Shown in pieces: positions 18,097 through 27,513 of a stretch of 64,000 nucleotides of DNA (its first letter is position 1; the number at the start of each line of letters is the position of its first letter). Source of the stretch: Bacteroidota bacterium (GTDB lineage Bacteria > Bacteroidota > Ignavibacteria > Palsa-1295); assembly GCA_030706745.1 (NCBI GenBank), contig JAUZNX010000002.1:310001-374000 (forward strand), read 5' to 3'. The notes under the pieces are model-generated. The model made no database searches. It was not told where the DNA came from and saw nothing but the letters and a program-made list of their open reading frames with translations. The translations under genes and the position numbers were made by a program.

Positions 18097-20907
18097 CTAT
18101 GATTTCTCCGGATAAAGAACGACCTGCACGTAATGCTTGGTATTTAGATATTGCTTCGCCGCCTGGAAGACATCGTCCTGCGTGATCGCATCGATTTCGC
18201 TCTTGACCCCAAGAATTGCCTTGGGATCATCGCCATACCTCGCCCATGTGACCAGATGATTCAGCCAATAATCGTTTTCCTTGATCTGTGTCTCATATTC
18301 TGTTTTTGAGGTTTCCTTGACGTTGCTTAGATAGATCGGGTCGATTCCCCTTGTGGTGATCGTATCGATCTGCTTCATCACTTCGGCAATGAGTTCATCC
18401 GCCCGTTTCGGATCGCAGCCGAAAGAGATTGTAAGCTGGTATCGCTCCTTCGGATATTTTGACGGGGTACCACGGACGCCGATCCCATACACGCCGCTCT
18501 TATCTTCGCGCAAGTCTTCGCGAAGCTTGATCGCAAGTGATTGCGTCATCACGGAGAGCTTCGTTCGATTCGAACGCGTATAATGGAACGGTCCAGTGAA
18601 AATAATCTGCACAGAGCTCTTTTGTGCCATGCCTTTGCGCACGGTCTTCTTAATGACTCCGGCCGGCGGCTCGATCCCATTGTCGCGCCATGTCTCATGT
18701 TTTGCACGAGAAGGAACACTGGCAAGATACTCTTCGACAAACGGACGGATCTCCTTTTCGCTAAAACTTCCGACCATGAAGTAGGTGAAATTGCCGCCAT
18801 CCTCGAACCGCTCGCGATAGTAGTCAAAGCTTTTGCGGATGTTCACGTCCTTCAGGCGCTCGGCAGTCAAAGGCAGATCGCGTGCGTTGTACTGACTCAT
18901 TGTAACCTGGATCGTATCCATGAACGCTGCCTGCGGGTTCTTGCCACGGTTTTGATACATCGCCGCGGTGCGAGAGATCGCACCGGCTGCCATCGCGGAG
19001 TCAAAGCGCGGCGCTGACTCGTAAAGATACGCAAGTTGGAATAACGTCTCGATGTCTTTCCGAGACGATTCCCCGGTGAGGCCGTGCGCCACATCGGAGG
19101 CGAACGGATTCAGCCGAAGCTCCTTACCGGCGAGTTGCTTTTGCAGTGAAATTTCATCGAGCTTACCAAGTCCGCCAGCGGTAGCTACCATCGTTCCTAA
19201 AGCGGCATCGAGCGCATTCGCATCCGAGGCGAGCGAGGTACCTCCGGGTGCAATCGCCCGAAAGAGAATCTCATCATCCTTAAAATCGGTGGGCTTGAGG
19301 ATGACTCGTGCACCATTCGAAAGCTTCCATTCTGTCACGCCGATCTCGGCAATCCTGGATTCACTTACGATCTTGCCCGGCTTCGGCTTCGTTGCGATGA
19401 GAGGCATGTTGCTCGCATTATCGACGTACGCGGCAAGTGGGGCAGTCTGGGCGTCATGCAGTGCGCTCCGCAGCATCGCTTCTGTTGGAGTAGCGGTAGT
19501 ATTTGCAGGTCCGGCATATGTCAGTACTGTGCTGGCGTGTTCGAATCGAGCTTGTCCGGCAGCGTTTACTTCTGCAAGCGTTATTCCGGGAAGATACTGC
19601 TTGGTCAGTTCATATTCGTATGTAATGCCAGGAGCCGATTCGCGATCGAGAACGTGGCGCACCAATTCACCGGCATAAACCGACGAATTGGTCTTCTCTC
19701 GCTCTTTATAGGCGCCCTCGATTCCCGACATCATATTCTTCTTGACTCGATCGAGCTCTGTTTGAGCGAAACCTGTCTGCTTGGCACGATACACTTCGCG
19801 CAGGAGTCCTGAAACGCCCTGACCGATCGAGTCTGGTTTGAGCGAGCCGATGATCACGTAATCCCGCATGGCTGGTGTTTGACGTGTATCATAAGCATAG
19901 GCTCCGGTCAGCGGAAGACCACCTTGTTGTATCATATCGCTGAGGCGCTCAGCGAACATTTGATCGTAGAGTTGCCCGACAAGATGTGTCCGGTAATCGC
20001 TCACCACCAGTTCATCATGACCCGGATGCATGAAGTGAACACGAACGCGCGAGTTCGTCATCTCTTTGTCGGTATTGACGGCAACAAGTGTCTCGCTATG
20101 CGGCGGAATCTCATACTCCGTTCGTGGTCGCTCAGGATTGGGATTGGTCATGCCGCCGAATTCCGACTTGATTCGCGCCTCCATCGCGGCCGGGTCGAAA
20201 TCTCCGACGACGACAACCGACATGAGGTCGGGGCGGTACCAATCCTTATAGAACTGACTGATTCGGTTTTGATGAGCGGTGTCAATGATCTCCTTCTTGC
20301 CGATGGTCTTCCGATCGGCGAACCGTGAGCCATACATCACGACAGGCAATTCTTTATCGCCGATGCGCTGATTTGCACCGAGTCCAAGACGCCACTCTTC
20401 ACCAACGACACCGCGCTCCTTCTCCACTTCGAGCGAATCAAAGAGAAGGTTGTGCGCCCATTCCGCAAGAATATCGATGCCCGTGTCGACAAGCGTCGGC
20501 TTGTCCGTCGGTAGTTCGAGCATATAGACCGTCTCATCATAAGACGTGTAGGCATTCAGATGCGCGCCAAACCGGATGCCATGAGCCTCCAAAAAACTTG
20601 GGAGTGCATTGTGCGGAAACTTCTTGGTTCCATTGAAGGCCATATGCTCGTTCAAATGCGCGAGACCCTGCTGATCGTCGTCTTCGAGAATTGAGCCGGC
20701 GCGAACGACCAGCCGGGCTTCCAAACGGTGCTCTGGCTTGCCGTTCTGAAGAATATAATAATGAAGTCCGTTGGCCAGCACACCGGCATGAACCTTCGGA
20801 TTCAGTGGCAGCGTATCGGTCAGCGCCATCGAGGCCGACTGGGCATGCGTGATACCAGAAAGTACGACAGATAGCAAAATTCCGAAGAGCAAGGTTGGCT
20901 TTTTCAT
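18097..20907 (-). CDS. M16-family zinc protease, secreted/periplasmic
   Basis: 936 residues with a signal peptide (MKKPTLLFGILLSVVLSG, cleavage near THAQ). The N-terminal M16 domain has the inverted zinc motif HLNEH (84-88) and the downstream acidic helix (KERGVVGEEWR). Two further M16 repeats follow (about 180-480 and 530-900), and the second half lacks HxxEH as usual. The size and two-half layout match pitrilysin-like bacterial proteases. It probably degrades peptides in the periplasm. The flavin oxidoreductase follows after 2 nt. Confidence 0.92.
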   Translation of the reverse strand: MKKPTLLFGILLSVVLSGITHAQSASMALTDTLPLNPKVHAGVLANGLHYYILQNGKPEHRLEARLVVRAGSILEDDDQQGLAHLNEHMAFNGTKKFPHNALPSFLEAHGIRFGAHLNAYTSYDETVYMLELPTDKPTLVDTGIDILAEWAHNLLFDSLEVEKERGVVGEEWRLGLGANQRIGDKELPVVMYGSRFADRKTIGKKEIIDTAHQNRISQFYKDWYRPDLMSVVVVGDFDPAAMEARIKSEFGGMTNPNPERPRTEYEIPPHSETLVAVNTDKEMTNSRVRVHFMHPGHDELVVSDYRTHLVGQLYDQMFAERLSDMIQQGGLPLTGAYAYDTRQTPAMRDYVIIGSLKPDSIGQGVSGLLREVYRAKQTGFAQTELDRVKKNMMSGIEGAYKEREKTNSSVYAGELVRHVLDRESAPGITYEYELTKQYLPGITLAEVNAAGQARFEHASTVLTYAGPANTTATPTEAMLRSALHDAQTAPLAAYVDNASNMPLIATKPKPGKIVSESRIAEIGVTEWKLSNGARVILKPTDFKDDEILFRAIAPGGTSLASDANALDAALGTMVATAGGLGKLDEISLQKQLAGKELRLNPFASDVAHGLTGESSRKDIETLFQLAYLYESAPRFDSAMAAGAISRTAAMYQNRGKNPQAAFMDTIQVTMSQYNARDLPLTAERLKDVNIRKSFDYYRERFEDGGNFTYFMVGSFSEKEIRPFVEEYLASVPSRAKHETWRDNGIEPPAGVIKKTVRKGMAQKSSVQIIFTGPFHYTRSNRTKLSVMTQSLAIKLREDLREDKSGVYGIGVRGTPSKYPKERYQLTISFGCDPKRADELIAEVMKQIDTITTRGIDPIYLSNVKETSKTEYETQIKENDYWLNHLVTWARYGDDPKAILGVKSEIDAITQDDVFQAAKQYLNTKHYVQVVLYPEKS

Positions 20908-21017
20908 GACGCTGGAGGTTTGGATTATTTGGACAGCTATAAAGAAAGAGGAGAGGGGCCGAATTGGTTTCTGTGATGCCCCAACAGGATCGCCCTATTT
21001 TTGCGCCGGAGGAAACC

Positions 21018-21446
21018 ATGACAATTGTATTATTCGCGCTGCTTCAATTCGCAATTCCACAGCAAATCACGCCCGCCGATACGTCACTTGGCCGATTGGT
21101 CAAGACGATTACGACCGACGCCGAATTCGTTTCGTTCGACAAAGACCATGTGGATCGCGCTTTCATTCGTGATGAGTCTCATGGCGGCATCGCGATGAAT
21201 GTCCTGCTCGCGCCGGAGATGGACTGTTTCCTCGCTAACCACGCGAAGGACCAACTCCGCATCACCTTCGAAATCCGCGAACGCGAGAATGCCGGTAAGA
21301 CCGAGAAGCTGAACGTTGCCCTCCGTATCGTCTCACTTAAAACTGGTGATGACACAAAGACGTGGGCGGAGAAAGAGTCGCAAGACTCAACACTCCTGGG
21401 TTTGCATCATGAACAATTAGTGAAGGTAAGGGCGGGGCGCGAGTAG
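21018..21446 (+). CDS. Hypothetical protein with N-terminal hydrophobic segment
   Basis: 142 residues. I chose ATG 21018 because a strong GGAGGA sits 4 nt upstream; the frame is open from 20964. A short hydrophobic N-terminus (MTIVLFALLQFAIPQ) may be a signal peptide. The rest is soluble and mixed, with VDRAFIRDESHGGIAMNVLL, LRITFEIRERENAG and LNVALRIVSLKTGD, looking like a beta-sandwich. No family recognised. It is transcribed divergently from the M16 protease and converges on accC. Confidence 0.6.
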   Translation: MTIVLFALLQFAIPQQITPADTSLGRLVKTITTDAEFVSFDKDHVDRAFIRDESHGGIAMNVLLAPEMDCFLANHAKDQLRITFEIRERENAGKTEKLNVALRIVSLKTGDDTKTWAEKESQDSTLLGLHHEQLVKVRAGRE

Positions 21447-21526
21447 GCCATGTGCCGGCGTGTTCCAACTCACCGCGCACCTTTTGAATAAATTCGTGAA
21501 AATGGAATTTCGAGCCACAACCGATT

Positions 21527-22873
21527 TTAGGTCGGCTGCTTCCAGTTGAAGCTCTCGAGGAAGTGCGTATCGAACTCGCCGGCGCGGAAGCGCTCGTCGC
21601 GCATGAGGGCGCGGTGAAAGGGGATCGTGGTCTTTATTCCCTCGACAACCATCTCGTCCAGGCAGGAAGCCATTCGCTCGATTGCTTCGGCACGGTCAGC
21701 GCCGAAGGTAATGAGCTTGCCGATCAACGAGTCGTAATAGGGAGGGATGTGATAGCCGGAATAGACATGCGAATCCAACCGGACGCCATATCCGCCCGGT
21801 GCATGGAAACTCGTGATCTGTCCTGGTGATGGACGAAAATCTTTCTCCGGGTCCTCGGCATTAATACGGCACTCGATCGCGTGACCTTCGGGCTTGCGCG
21901 GGCGCTTCGAGAGCCTTCCACCGGCAGCGACATGGAGTTGCTGGCGAATCAAGTCGAGTCCGATCACCTGCTCGGTCACGGGATGCTCGACCTGAATGCG
22001 AGTATTCATCTCCATGAAGTAAAAGTTGTTGTCCTTGTCGAGCAGGAATTCAATCGTACCGGCGCCGACATATCCAACACTCGATGCACCCTTAATAGAG
22101 GCCGCACCCATGGCAGTTCTCGTTGCCTCGCTCACTACTGGTGAAGGAGACTCTTCGAGGAGCTTCTGATGCCGGCGCTGGATCGAGCATTCGCGCTCAT
22201 TGTAATGGACGACCGTGCCGTGGGTATCGCCGAAGACTTGAATCTCGATGTGCCGTGGCCGATCGATGTACTTTTCGATATAGACATCGCCGTTGTTGAA
22301 TGCCGCGGCCGCTTCGGTCTGCGCCATGACGACATTCTGCGCAAGCTCGTCGATGTTGTGCACGATACGCATTCCGCGTCCACCGCCCCCGGCGACGGCT
22401 TTAATAATCACGGGGAATCCAATCATCTCGGCAACTTGGCGCGCTTCATCGACATCCTTGATGACGCCGTCTGAGCCTTGCACCACCGGCACGCCGGCGG
22501 CTTTCATCGTGTCCTTTGCGCGGGCCTTATCACCCATTGCCTCGATCATTTCGGGCTTGGGGCCAATGAAAGTGAATCCACTGGCAGCGCAGATATCGGA
22601 GAACTCGGCATTCTCTGCGAGGAAGCCATAGCCGGGATGGATCGCTTCTGCGCCAGTAAGATGTGCGGCGCTGATGATGCGCGGAATATTCAGGTAGCTT
22701 TCGCGGCCCGGTGGCGGACCGATGCAAACGGCTTCATCCGCAAACTTGACGTGTAAAGAATGCTTATCCGCTTCGGAATAAACGGCAACGGTTTTGACGC
22801 CCATCTCGCGGCAGGTGCGGATGATGCGGAGCGCAATTTCGCCACGATTGGCGATGAGAATTTTTGAGAACAA
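21527..22873 (-). CDS. accC: Acetyl-CoA carboxylase, biotin carboxylase subunit
   Basis: 448 residues. It carboxylates the biotin on AccB using ATP and bicarbonate, the first half-reaction of fatty-acid synthesis. Motifs: [16 protein letters not shown], the ATP-grasp loop [30 protein letters not shown], and the catalytic region [16 protein letters not shown]. The start is TTG 22873, right after accB's TAA; a GGAGGT inside the accB end (22881-22886) sits 7 nt upstream and supports it. It forms an operon with accB. Confidence 0.96.
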   Translation of the reverse strand: MFSKILIANRGEIALRIIRTCREMGVKTVAVYSEADKHSLHVKFADEAVCIGPPPGRESYLNIPRIISAAHLTGAEAIHPGYGFLAENAEFSDICAASGFTFIGPKPEMIEAMGDKARAKDTMKAAGVPVVQGSDGVIKDVDEARQVAEMIGFPVIIKAVAGGGGRGMRIVHNIDELAQNVVMAQTEAAAAFNNGDVYIEKYIDRPRHIEIQVFGDTHGTVVHYNERECSIQRRHQKLLEESPSPVVSEATRTAMGAASIKGASSVGYVGAGTIEFLLDKDNNFYFMEMNTRIQVEHPVTEQVIGLDLIRQQLHVAAGGRLSKRPRKPEGHAIECRINAEDPEKDFRPSPGQITSFHAPGGYGVRLDSHVYSGYHIPPYYDSLIGKLITFGADRAEAIERMASCLDEMVVEGIKTTIPFHRALMRDERFRAGEFDTHFLESFNWKQPT

Positions 22874-23350
22874 TTACTCGACCTCCAGCACAAAGAGCGG
22901 CTGTCCGTATTCGACCGGCGAGCCGTTCTCAACCAAAATCTTGATGACCTTACCGGCGGCATCGCTTTCGATTTCATTCATCAGCTTCATTGCTTCGACG
23001 ATGCAAAGAGTTGTGCCGGTATCGACATGCTGCCCAACTTGCACGTAGGAATCGGCGTCCGGTGCAGGCGCACGATAGAACGTGCCGACGATCGGTGATT
23101 TTACCTCATGCGTCTTGGCCGTTGGTGCTGCCGGTGCGAGGGGCTCGGTGGTGGCCCCCGAGCTCACTTGTTGCTGCGGCATCTGGTAGCCCATCATAGG
23201 CGAACCCATCGGAGGCATCGCGAACATGGTGCTCGCTGGTTCCTTCGCGCGACCCAGTGTCACGCGCGAGCCTTCTTCATCGATCTCGAGCTCGGTGAGC
23301 GTACTCGATTCGAAGATTTTAATGAGCTGTTCTAAATATGATAAATCCAT
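22874..23350 (-). CDS. accB: Biotin carboxyl carrier protein
   Basis: 158 residues. The N-terminal helix ([19 protein letters not shown]) is followed by a Pro/Ala/Gln-rich linker (about 45-85) and a C-terminal biotinyl domain with the lysine in [13 protein letters not shown]. It carries carboxyl-biotin between AccC and the carboxyltransferase. The gene directly precedes accC. A heptanucleotide repeat lies just before the ATG, replacing any visible Shine-Dalgarno. Confidence 0.96.
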   Translation of the reverse strand: MDLSYLEQLIKIFESSTLTELEIDEEGSRVTLGRAKEPASTMFAMPPMGSPMMGYQMPQQQVSSGATTEPLAPAAPTAKTHEVKSPIVGTFYRAPAPDADSYVQVGQHVDTGTTLCIVEAMKLMNEIESDAAGKVIKILVENGSPVEYGQPLFVLEVE

Positions 23351-23353
23351 TTC

Positions 23354-23388
23354 AATTACGAATTACGAATTACGAATGACGAATTACG
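23354..23388. repeat. Heptanucleotide tandem repeat (AATTACG type)
   Basis: Five 7-nt units: AATTACG three times, AATGACG, then AATTACG. It lies 3 nt upstream of the accB start codon, so it is probably transcribed as part of the accB leader. Confidence 0.85.
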
Positions 23389-23450
23389 AATTCCAGATGA
23401 GGCGTTGCGATTCGATCTGCTCGAATCGGCTAACTCTTCATTCTTAATCC

Positions 23451-24017
23451 TTAATTCTTAACTCGTTCAAGATATTCGCCCGTACGCGTGTCCACGCGAA
23501 CTTTGTCGCCCTCGTTCAAGAACAGCGGCACGTTCACGGAAGCGCCGGTTTCGAGAACCGCGACCTTTGTGCCGCCCGTTGCTGTGTCGCCGCGCATGCC
23601 AGGGTCGGTCCGTGCGATTGCAAGGATCGCGAAGTTTGGTGGCTCAATTGCGACGATCGTCCCGTCTTCCGCGAAGAGAATATCGCAGGAATCCGATTCC
23701 TTCAGGAATTTCGAGCCAGCGCCGACGAGCTTCTCCGGCACGTTCATCTGCTCGTAGGTGGTATTATCCATGAAGACGAAATCGGTGCCGTCGCGATAGA
23801 GAAACTGCATCGGCTTCTTTTCCATGCGGATCATCTCGACTTCCTCGCCCGATCGGAAGCGGACTTCCTTCAGGTTCAGGGTCTTCATGTTTCGCATTTT
23901 CGCCTGCACGAAAGCCCGCAGGTTGCCCGGCGTCCGGTGCGTGTATTCTTCAATTGAGTAGAGTTCGCCGTCCATCTTCAGGACTGCGCCTACCCTAAAA
24001 TCATTCGTTGTCGCCAT
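23451..24017 (-). CDS. efp: Elongation factor P
   Basis: 188 residues, full length. EF-P binds between the P and E sites and relieves stalling at polyproline. Three beta-barrel domains are recognisable: N-terminal KOW-like (FRVGAVLKMDGELYSIEEY), OB (YRDGTDFVFMDNTTYEQMNVP) and C-terminal OB ending VRVDTRTGEYLERVKN. The tip loop reads HRTPGNLRAF, so the usual modified Lys/Arg of PGK or PGR is Asn. As I recall, Chlorobi EF-Ps share this loop, which supports the lineage call. Confidence 0.97.
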   Translation of the reverse strand: MATTNDFRVGAVLKMDGELYSIEEYTHRTPGNLRAFVQAKMRNMKTLNLKEVRFRSGEEVEMIRMEKKPMQFLYRDGTDFVFMDNTTYEQMNVPEKLVGAGSKFLKESDSCDILFAEDGTIVAIEPPNFAILAIARTDPGMRGDTATGGTKVAVLETGASVNVPLFLNEGDKVRVDTRTGEYLERVKN

Positions 24018-24144
24018 GAATGCTTAAAATTCTGCTATTTTCGGTACTTTTTCAGTGCGAGATTGCAGTGAGACGCACGAAAACAGGCCGAAGCTCAGGA
24101 CGTTCCACCGCCCGGGAGGCAAATTTACGGAAGAACTCGGTCAA

Positions 24145-24163
24145 GGGAATGGAATCCATTCCC
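24145..24163 (-). terminator. Inverted repeat after the secreted protein gene
   Basis: GGGAATGGA (24145-24153) and TCCATTCCC (24155-24163), a 9-bp repeat with a 1-nt centre, just downstream of the stop of the gene ending at 24166. There is no clear T-run, so termination is only probable. Confidence 0.45.
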
Positions 24164-24165
24164 GG

Positions 24166-24999
24166 TTACCGGAGCGGAACCACGAACTTCGCCACCTGCG
24201 TGCCCATACGGGCGAAGTAACAACCGGAGGGAATCTGCGCTAACGAGACGTCAAGCTCCGAATTGCCTGGCGGGACACGGAGCCGCAAAACAGTTCGGCC
24301 CATCATGTCGATCAAATCGAGTTCTTCAGCAGTCGCACTGCTCGGGAGCAGGACTTGAAGGGAATTGCCCACCACATCACTCCAAACTGCAAGGCTCTGA
24401 TTTGGCGCTGCAATGGCCGCGTTAACATCCGCCGAACCCGGCGTCGTGATGATTTCAAGGCCAAGACTATCCGTCGGCGTGCTTCGAAGCCCCCATGACC
24501 CCGTCTCCATGCCATTCGGAGTGGAGGATTCATACATAGCCCACAAAGTGTCGGAAGTAGCTTTGCAGTATTGGCTGCCAGCGTTGATTTTGGAGCCCTG
24601 CTCGGTATACGCGAGCGCCGGAAACTGGATCTGGTAGTTAGTTACGGTAACACCATAGCCCATATACTCGACCATTTGATACTTCACTAGGAGTCCGGTG
24701 ATTTGCCTGTTAACAGGGTCGATCGTAAAGGACAGTCCATTGACGTCGCCGCAATTAAGGCAAACACTATTCGTTCTCGGTAAAACGAATCTGGTGTCGA
24801 GATCGGTGTTAATGCTGCCACTGTGAGTCGAACCGCTATAAGGCCCACCTGGGGCGGCTATCGTCGTCTGAAAGGAGTAGTATGTTGTGGCACCCTGCAA
24901 CCGAAAGTGGATGTGAAGGCTGTCCGTTTGCGCCATCGAGCGGGGCGGCACGAATGGGATGGAAAGTATGAGCAGCAGAAATACGGAAGCTTTGTTCAT
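24166..24999 (-). CDS. Secreted protein with short T9SS-like C-terminal domain
   Basis: 277 residues with a signal peptide (NKASVFLLLILSIPFVPP, cleavage near RSMAQ). The body is beta-rich (about 25-190), with a conserved-looking LHIHFRLQGATTYYSF start. The last 70 residues look like a degenerate sorting domain: LDLIDMMGRTVLRL, then LAQIPSGCYFARMGTQ and KFVVPLR. The C-terminal part closely resembles that of the frameshifted gene just upstream (PPGCYFARIGNQFAKFVVP), so the two are tandem paralogs. Function unknown. Confidence 0.7.
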   Translation of the reverse strand: MNKASVFLLLILSIPFVPPRSMAQTDSLHIHFRLQGATTYYSFQTTIAAPGGPYSGSTHSGSINTDLDTRFVLPRTNSVCLNCGDVNGLSFTIDPVNRQITGLLVKYQMVEYMGYGVTVTNYQIQFPALAYTEQGSKINAGSQYCKATSDTLWAMYESSTPNGMETGSWGLRSTPTDSLGLEIITTPGSADVNAAIAAPNQSLAVWSDVVGNSLQVLLPSSATAEELDLIDMMGRTVLRLRVPPGNSELDVSLAQIPSGCYFARMGTQVAKFVVPLR

Positions 25000-25047
25000 G
25001 GAGTTTCAAATCGCTTTGCATCTATTAATCATTCCGCTGTTCATGTC

Positions 25048-25808
25048 CTATCTCGGCGGGACCACGAACTTCGCAAACTGATTGCCGATACGGGCGAAGT
25101 AGCAGCCGGGAGGAAGGTCTGCAATGCGGATTTGAATTTGCTCGCAGTCTGGAGGAATCGGAAATCCTCCAACATTGCGCCCAATTAGGTTAAGAATCTC
25201 AAGTGTTCTCCAAGCGTGTGACTTCTCGAAAGCGATCGTCGATGCATCGCTCAATGTTAGCCGCACAAGACAAATGCCAACATTGCGAACGCCGAGCGAT
25301 GGGCTTCTCACCAGTAAATAAACGCTGTCATTGCCCGCCAGATCCGAACTGCAGTATCCACTTTCCTGATAGACTGCGCCGAAATTTCCGTACTCACCGG
25401 CGAACTGTCCCTTGTACGAAAACGACCAATTGCCACGATGTTGCCGAATGATTCCTGGTAGGGTATGTCATCGAAAAACACTTGAATACCGTAAGAGAGG
25501 ATCCCCCCATGTGGGTCCAGTGGCTGTTGCAGGCTGACATGTTTGTATAGAACGAGCCCCTTCATAAGCTGATGTATGGTATCAAGAGTCACAGTCCCCG
25601 TTCTATCATTCACTCCGACAGTAAGGGATGGCGATTCTGTAAATGTATTGACCACGTTATTCTTAAACGAGACACTAACCTCCATTGAGCATCCCGAACT
25701 AATCGGTTCGCAATAAAAGAATGCGGAGGAGTCCGAAGCCACCTGTCCCTGAACCTTCCCCGTGACAATTAACACCGCCAGACATCCGATCCCAGCCATC
25801 ATCTTCAT
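25048..25808 (-). pseudogene. Frameshifted secreted paralog with T9SS-like tail
   Basis: Two open frames join to one protein. The N-terminal piece from ATG 25808 has a signal peptide (MKMMAGIGCLAVLIVTG) and a beta-rich body. From about 25440-25420 the matching continuation lies in the other frame: NWSFSYKGQF, then YCSSDLAGNDSVYLLV, then the tail PPGCYFARIGNQ. The change of frame equals a loss of 1 nt. In the original frame translation ends 40-odd codons later at 25308. The tail matches the neighbour 24166-24999. It may be a decaying gene copy, an assembly error or a true frameshift; I see no canonical slippery heptamer there. Confidence 0.7.
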
Positions 25809-25863
25809 CACCAATCGAAACAGCAGTGAAGTGCTATCATTCCGGAGGCATCGAGAATTGCCT

Positions 25864-25913
25864 ATCCCAGAATCCCAAATCCCAGGCATCCCTCATCATC
25901 CCACACATCCCAG
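25864..25913. repeat. Short tandem repeat (ATCCCA, period 7-8)
   Basis: ATCCCAG, AATCCCA and AATCCCAG followed by looser ATCCC copies, between two minus-strand secreted-protein genes. Confidence 0.65.
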
Positions 25914-25915
25914 TT

Positions 25916-27421
25916 CTATTTCCGGACCACGACAATCTTCCCGACCTTTAGCGCGCCATCGACTCTGAGCTTGTAGATATACTCACCGCTTTGGACTGTG
26001 TGGCCGAGATCGTCGCGGCCATCCCAGGTGGCATTCCAGGTTTCGCGAACTGGAATGGCACGATTGCCCATATCGGTATGACGAACCAGGACTTGTCCGA
26101 GTGAGTACACATCAAGTACCGTCGAAACGGGCTGTCGCGCATTTGTCGACGCGAGAATGTAGGCGAAGTCCTCCGATGACCGAACGACGAGCGGATTTGG
26201 AAATACGTCGGGACCAGCGACGAGCGGCGTCGAGCACAGTTCTGTATCGCAATATGCCTCCGGATGATCCACCGTCAGCTTCTCGTTCCCGCTGACGAAA
26301 AACACAAACGAGCCATTGTCCTGCAAACTGCGATCGGTGTCACGCGAAATAACAGCGACGCAGGTATCCGCGCCCAATCCGAATTCCGGGAATTGCAGCG
26401 ACAGTGCAAGGCTCACGAAGGACCAGGTGGAGTCGTGAGGCAACACGTGGATGGGCAGTGTATCCAGCGGGAGCACCGTCGCGTCCGGGAGGAACGAAGC
26501 CCCAGTGTAGCGTCGTCCTGACTGCGCGAGAGCTGCGCCGAACTGTTCATACTCCGGGCACCATGAGGAGCCATGATGTTCCAGTGCGAGACCGAATGCT
26601 GTGATTGGGTCTGATGTGGCATCGCGGTAATTCGCCCAAATCTCTTTGACGATGGATGTATCGAAGCGATGCGTCAGATATGCGTCCCAGAGATACTCTC
26701 CGTAAATTCCGAGATCCGGCGATCGATCGAAGGGAAGATCGATGGTATGCATGTAGCTTCCAGCATATTGAAGATAGTCTTTCACGCCTGGTGTAGAAAG
26801 CCACTCCATCCACACACTGGACAACTCCTGGAAGTAAACATCTTCCTGTGTTGGCCAGCCATAATCCGCGAACTGCACAAGATGGAAGAATTCGTGGAAG
26901 ATCGTAATACGCAATGCGTCAAAGCCCTTGGTGTAATACGCTACGTCGGTAAATGCGTTGTCAATGACGATGTACGACCTTCGGCGCTCGTTACCACTCG
27001 GCGATGCTGGGAGTGGATTCTCAGCGAGCACATAAGTCGCACCATATGGCGGACTAAGGATCAGATGAAGCGGAGAAAGAAAGATGTCGTAGTGCGCGCC
27101 TCGCGTGAATGCCGGCTGCGGGTAACCGAGTTGGTCAATCTCAAAATTGTATGCACTATCTAATTCTACGCGAGCGCGTTCTACATAATCGGGTGCCGTT
27201 ATGCTATCGGCATTGCTTGCGTTGGCATTGTAATGGATCAGGAAACGGCCCGAGGGTGAGAAAATCGAATCACGAAAACCTGTTGGAAATACGGACAACA
27301 GCTTTGCTGACTTCGGATTGAGTACCTGGTGTGGCGTCAGGCATTTGATCGAATGCTGTCCATGCGCGCGGCCAATGACGCTTGAGAGAAGGACGAGAAC
27401 GATTGCAGTTCGAAGCAGCAT
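25916..27421 (-). CDS. Secreted putative metalloprotease (MXAN_6640-like) with FlgD/T9SS-type tail
   Basis: 501 residues with a signal peptide (LLRTAIVLVLLSSVIG, cleavage near RAHGQ). The zinc-type motif is ITIFHEFFHLVQFADYGW (HEFFH, 176-180) followed by QELSSVWMEWLS, a layout I associate with MXAN_6640-type putative metalloproteases. The last 70 residues contain a FlgD-Ig-like module: WNATWDGRDDLGHTVQSG, then YIYKLRVDG and KIVVVRK, often used as a type IX signal. It diverges from mutS2. Confidence 0.78.
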   Translation of the reverse strand: MLLRTAIVLVLLSSVIGRAHGQHSIKCLTPHQVLNPKSAKLLSVFPTGFRDSIFSPSGRFLIHYNANASNADSITAPDYVERARVELDSAYNFEIDQLGYPQPAFTRGAHYDIFLSPLHLILSPPYGATYVLAENPLPASPSGNERRRSYIVIDNAFTDVAYYTKGFDALRITIFHEFFHLVQFADYGWPTQEDVYFQELSSVWMEWLSTPGVKDYLQYAGSYMHTIDLPFDRSPDLGIYGEYLWDAYLTHRFDTSIVKEIWANYRDATSDPITAFGLALEHHGSSWCPEYEQFGAALAQSGRRYTGASFLPDATVLPLDTLPIHVLPHDSTWSFVSLALSLQFPEFGLGADTCVAVISRDTDRSLQDNGSFVFFVSGNEKLTVDHPEAYCDTELCSTPLVAGPDVFPNPLVVRSSEDFAYILASTNARQPVSTVLDVYSLGQVLVRHTDMGNRAIPVRETWNATWDGRDDLGHTVQSGEYIYKLRVDGALKVGKIVVVRK

Positions 27422-27513
27422 CTTTTAATATACGGTCAAAGAAGGGAGAAAGTCTGAAAGAAGTTCGGACTCGGTGCGATTCGTTTGCGTCCGTTCGTGT
27501 TTCCACCGCGCGA

